Source: Kiritimatiellia bacterium (lineage in GTDB: Bacteria > Verrucomicrobiota > Kiritimatiellia > RFP12 > DVOR01). Taken from it: a stretch of DNA of 7,974 nucleotides. The position numbers and the translations under genes are program-made. The notes beneath the pieces are model-generated. The model made no database searches, was not told where the DNA came from, and saw only the letters and a list, made by a program, of their open reading frames with translations. Shown piece by piece: positions 6,992 to 7,974 of the stretch (within the stretch, counting starts at the first letter, position 1; every line of letters starts with the position of its first letter). The stretch covers positions 1 through 7,974 of the forward strand of contig JAFYMU010000154.1 of the NCBI GenBank assembly GCA_017548245.1. The letters run 5' to 3'.

Positions 6992-7974
6992 ATGGATAGT
7001 TTAGACCTTTTTGGTGATACTGAGGTGTCTTTGAGGGCAACCAATGTTAAGTTGGATGTCATCAAATTGGATTATTTGTCCTCGGAGTCGTTGACGTGGC
7101 AGGAGTTGTTTTCGGGGTATAATCGCATTAAGGCAATTACGTTTTCTTCGGGGATTGGATTTGTGGGGCAGTTGTTGAAGTTGTTTGATGATGCGGAGAT
7201 TATTTTTGGTTGTGAGCAGGTGATGTCCAACACGTTGCAGGAGGTGATGGCGTATCAGGCTAAGTTGTTGGAACGGATTCGCGCGGAGTCGTCTGTCACG
7301 CAGCAGTATTTGATTGATCGTATTGAGGGGAATAGTTTGCGGCTTTGGGTCTCTCGCCAACAACTTTCGCATGAGAAGATTTACCTTTTGGAGTCTGATT
7401 CGGGTGCGCGTCGTGTGGTGATGGGGTCTGCAAATCTTTCGTTTAATGCGTTCGGTGGGCGTCAGCGTGAGAATATCACTTATATGGATGGTGATCGGGC
7501 GTATGAGCGTTATCTTGAAATCTTTGAGGCGCTCAAGGAGAAATCGTCTGACCGGATTACGAAATTGGCCTTAATGTCTGCTGATGTCACGGAAAATCTT
7601 GACCAGATCCCAATTGCAGAAACGATTCGGGTGCAGAAGGCAATCTATCTTGAGGCGCCTTCTGAGGAGGAGACGGCTGAGGTGCGTTTTATCCTTGATA
7701 CGCATCAGTTGGCGAAGAAGATTGCGCCGTCGATTTCAATTTCCAAGAGTGAGAAGAAGGCTGGGCGTATTTTGGTTTCTGCAGATGTGATTCAAAAGGT
7801 GAAGCGCCAACGGATTCGTGAGGAGGAGAAGGAGCGCGAGGTGCGCAATGAGTATCCGCAGTTGCGCGTGGATGTGGCGCAAGGGCTTGTCTTTTTGAAT
7901 GATCAACCGCTTGATTTGGATCCGCCGAAGGAGGCCATTCAACAGGATATTGATCTCTTCGTCAAGTATATGTC
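6992..7974 (+). CDS. PLD-like (HKD) nuclease-domain protein, 3' end beyond the window
   Basis: The frame is open from ATG 6992 to the last base, giving 327 residues with no stop. The start is supported by GAGGG at 6981-6985, six bases upstream. Residues 34-75 (SLTWQELFSGY to EIIFG) look like the first strand and helix of a phospholipase D-superfamily fold. The catalytic motif is His127-Glu-Lys129 followed by GSANLS (145-150). The usual motif is HxKx4D, and here Glu134 stands at the Asp position. Only one HKD motif is visible, so catalysis would need a dimer, as in PLD-family nucleases. Residues 215-327 (charged, with EEEKERE near 277) appear to be a linker or second region. The layout fits large PLD-domain proteins that carry a P-loop ATPase or helicase domain further along, but nothing in the window shows such a domain. 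Codon use (GAG over GAA, frequent TTG) differs clearly from fusA. A role in DNA processing or defence is inference only. Confidence 0.85.
   Translation, partial: MDSLDLFGDTEVSLRATNVKLDVIKLDYLSSESLTWQELFSGYNRIKAITFSSGIGFVGQLLKLFDDAEIIFGCEQVMSNTLQEVMAYQAKLLERIRAESSVTQQYLIDRIEGNSLRLWVSRQQLSHEKIYLLESDSGARRVVMGSANLSFNAFGGRQRENITYMDGDRAYERYLEIFEALKEKSSDRITKLALMSADVTENLDQIPIAETIRVQKAIYLEAPSEEETAEVRFILDTHQLAKKIAPSISISKSEKKAGRILVSADVIQKVKRQRIREEEKEREVRNEYPQLRVDVAQGLVFLNDQPLDLDPPKEAIQQDIDLFVKYM

Overview
The window is ordinary bacterial DNA. Every gene I can support lies on the + strand, with short intergenic gaps. In order it holds the 3' two fifths of clpB (disaggregase), asd (aspartate-semialdehyde dehydrogenase), a YchJ-type protein with two SEC-C motifs, a Nudix hydrolase, an unrecognised gene of about 262 codons, a complete fusA (elongation factor G), and the first 327 codons of a large gene with a phospholipase D (PLD)-like nuclease domain that runs off the right edge.

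Organism. Shine-Dalgarno sites, sigma70-like promoters and intrinsic terminators show a bacterium of moderate GC. fusA stands alone, with its own promoter and terminator, not in the classical rpsL-rpsG-fusA-tuf order. asd sits next to a ychJ-like gene, and the Asd nucleotide-binding loop is one residue short. I cannot assign a phylum from this. A PVC-group, Lentisphaerae/Kiritimatiellae-like or Fibrobacter-like bacterium is only a guess.

Layout. Bases 2-1198 encode the ClpB C-terminal half and end before a perfect 15-bp terminator hairpin. Bases 1422-3075 form a probable asd-ychJ transcription unit with a promoter just before asd and a hairpin with a T-run after ychJ. Bases 3103-4449 hold the Nudix gene and the unknown gene, which may have its own promoter (TTGACA at 3625). 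Bases 4531-6768 form a self-contained fusA unit: extended -10 promoter, strong ribosome binding site, gene and a strong 12-bp terminator. Bases 6770-6991 are non-coding and contain three degenerate 18-bp repeats and a second TGtTAnACT-type promoter. From 6992 an open reading frame of different codon use encodes the PLD-like protein.

How the genes relate. Most are unlinked housekeeping functions: protein quality control, synthesis of the Lys/Thr/Met and diaminopimelate precursor, nucleotide hydrolysis and translation. The part most likely to belong to an uncommon system is the right end. There, a single-HKD PLD-like nuclease domain heads a long protein whose remainder, and any partner genes, lie outside the window.
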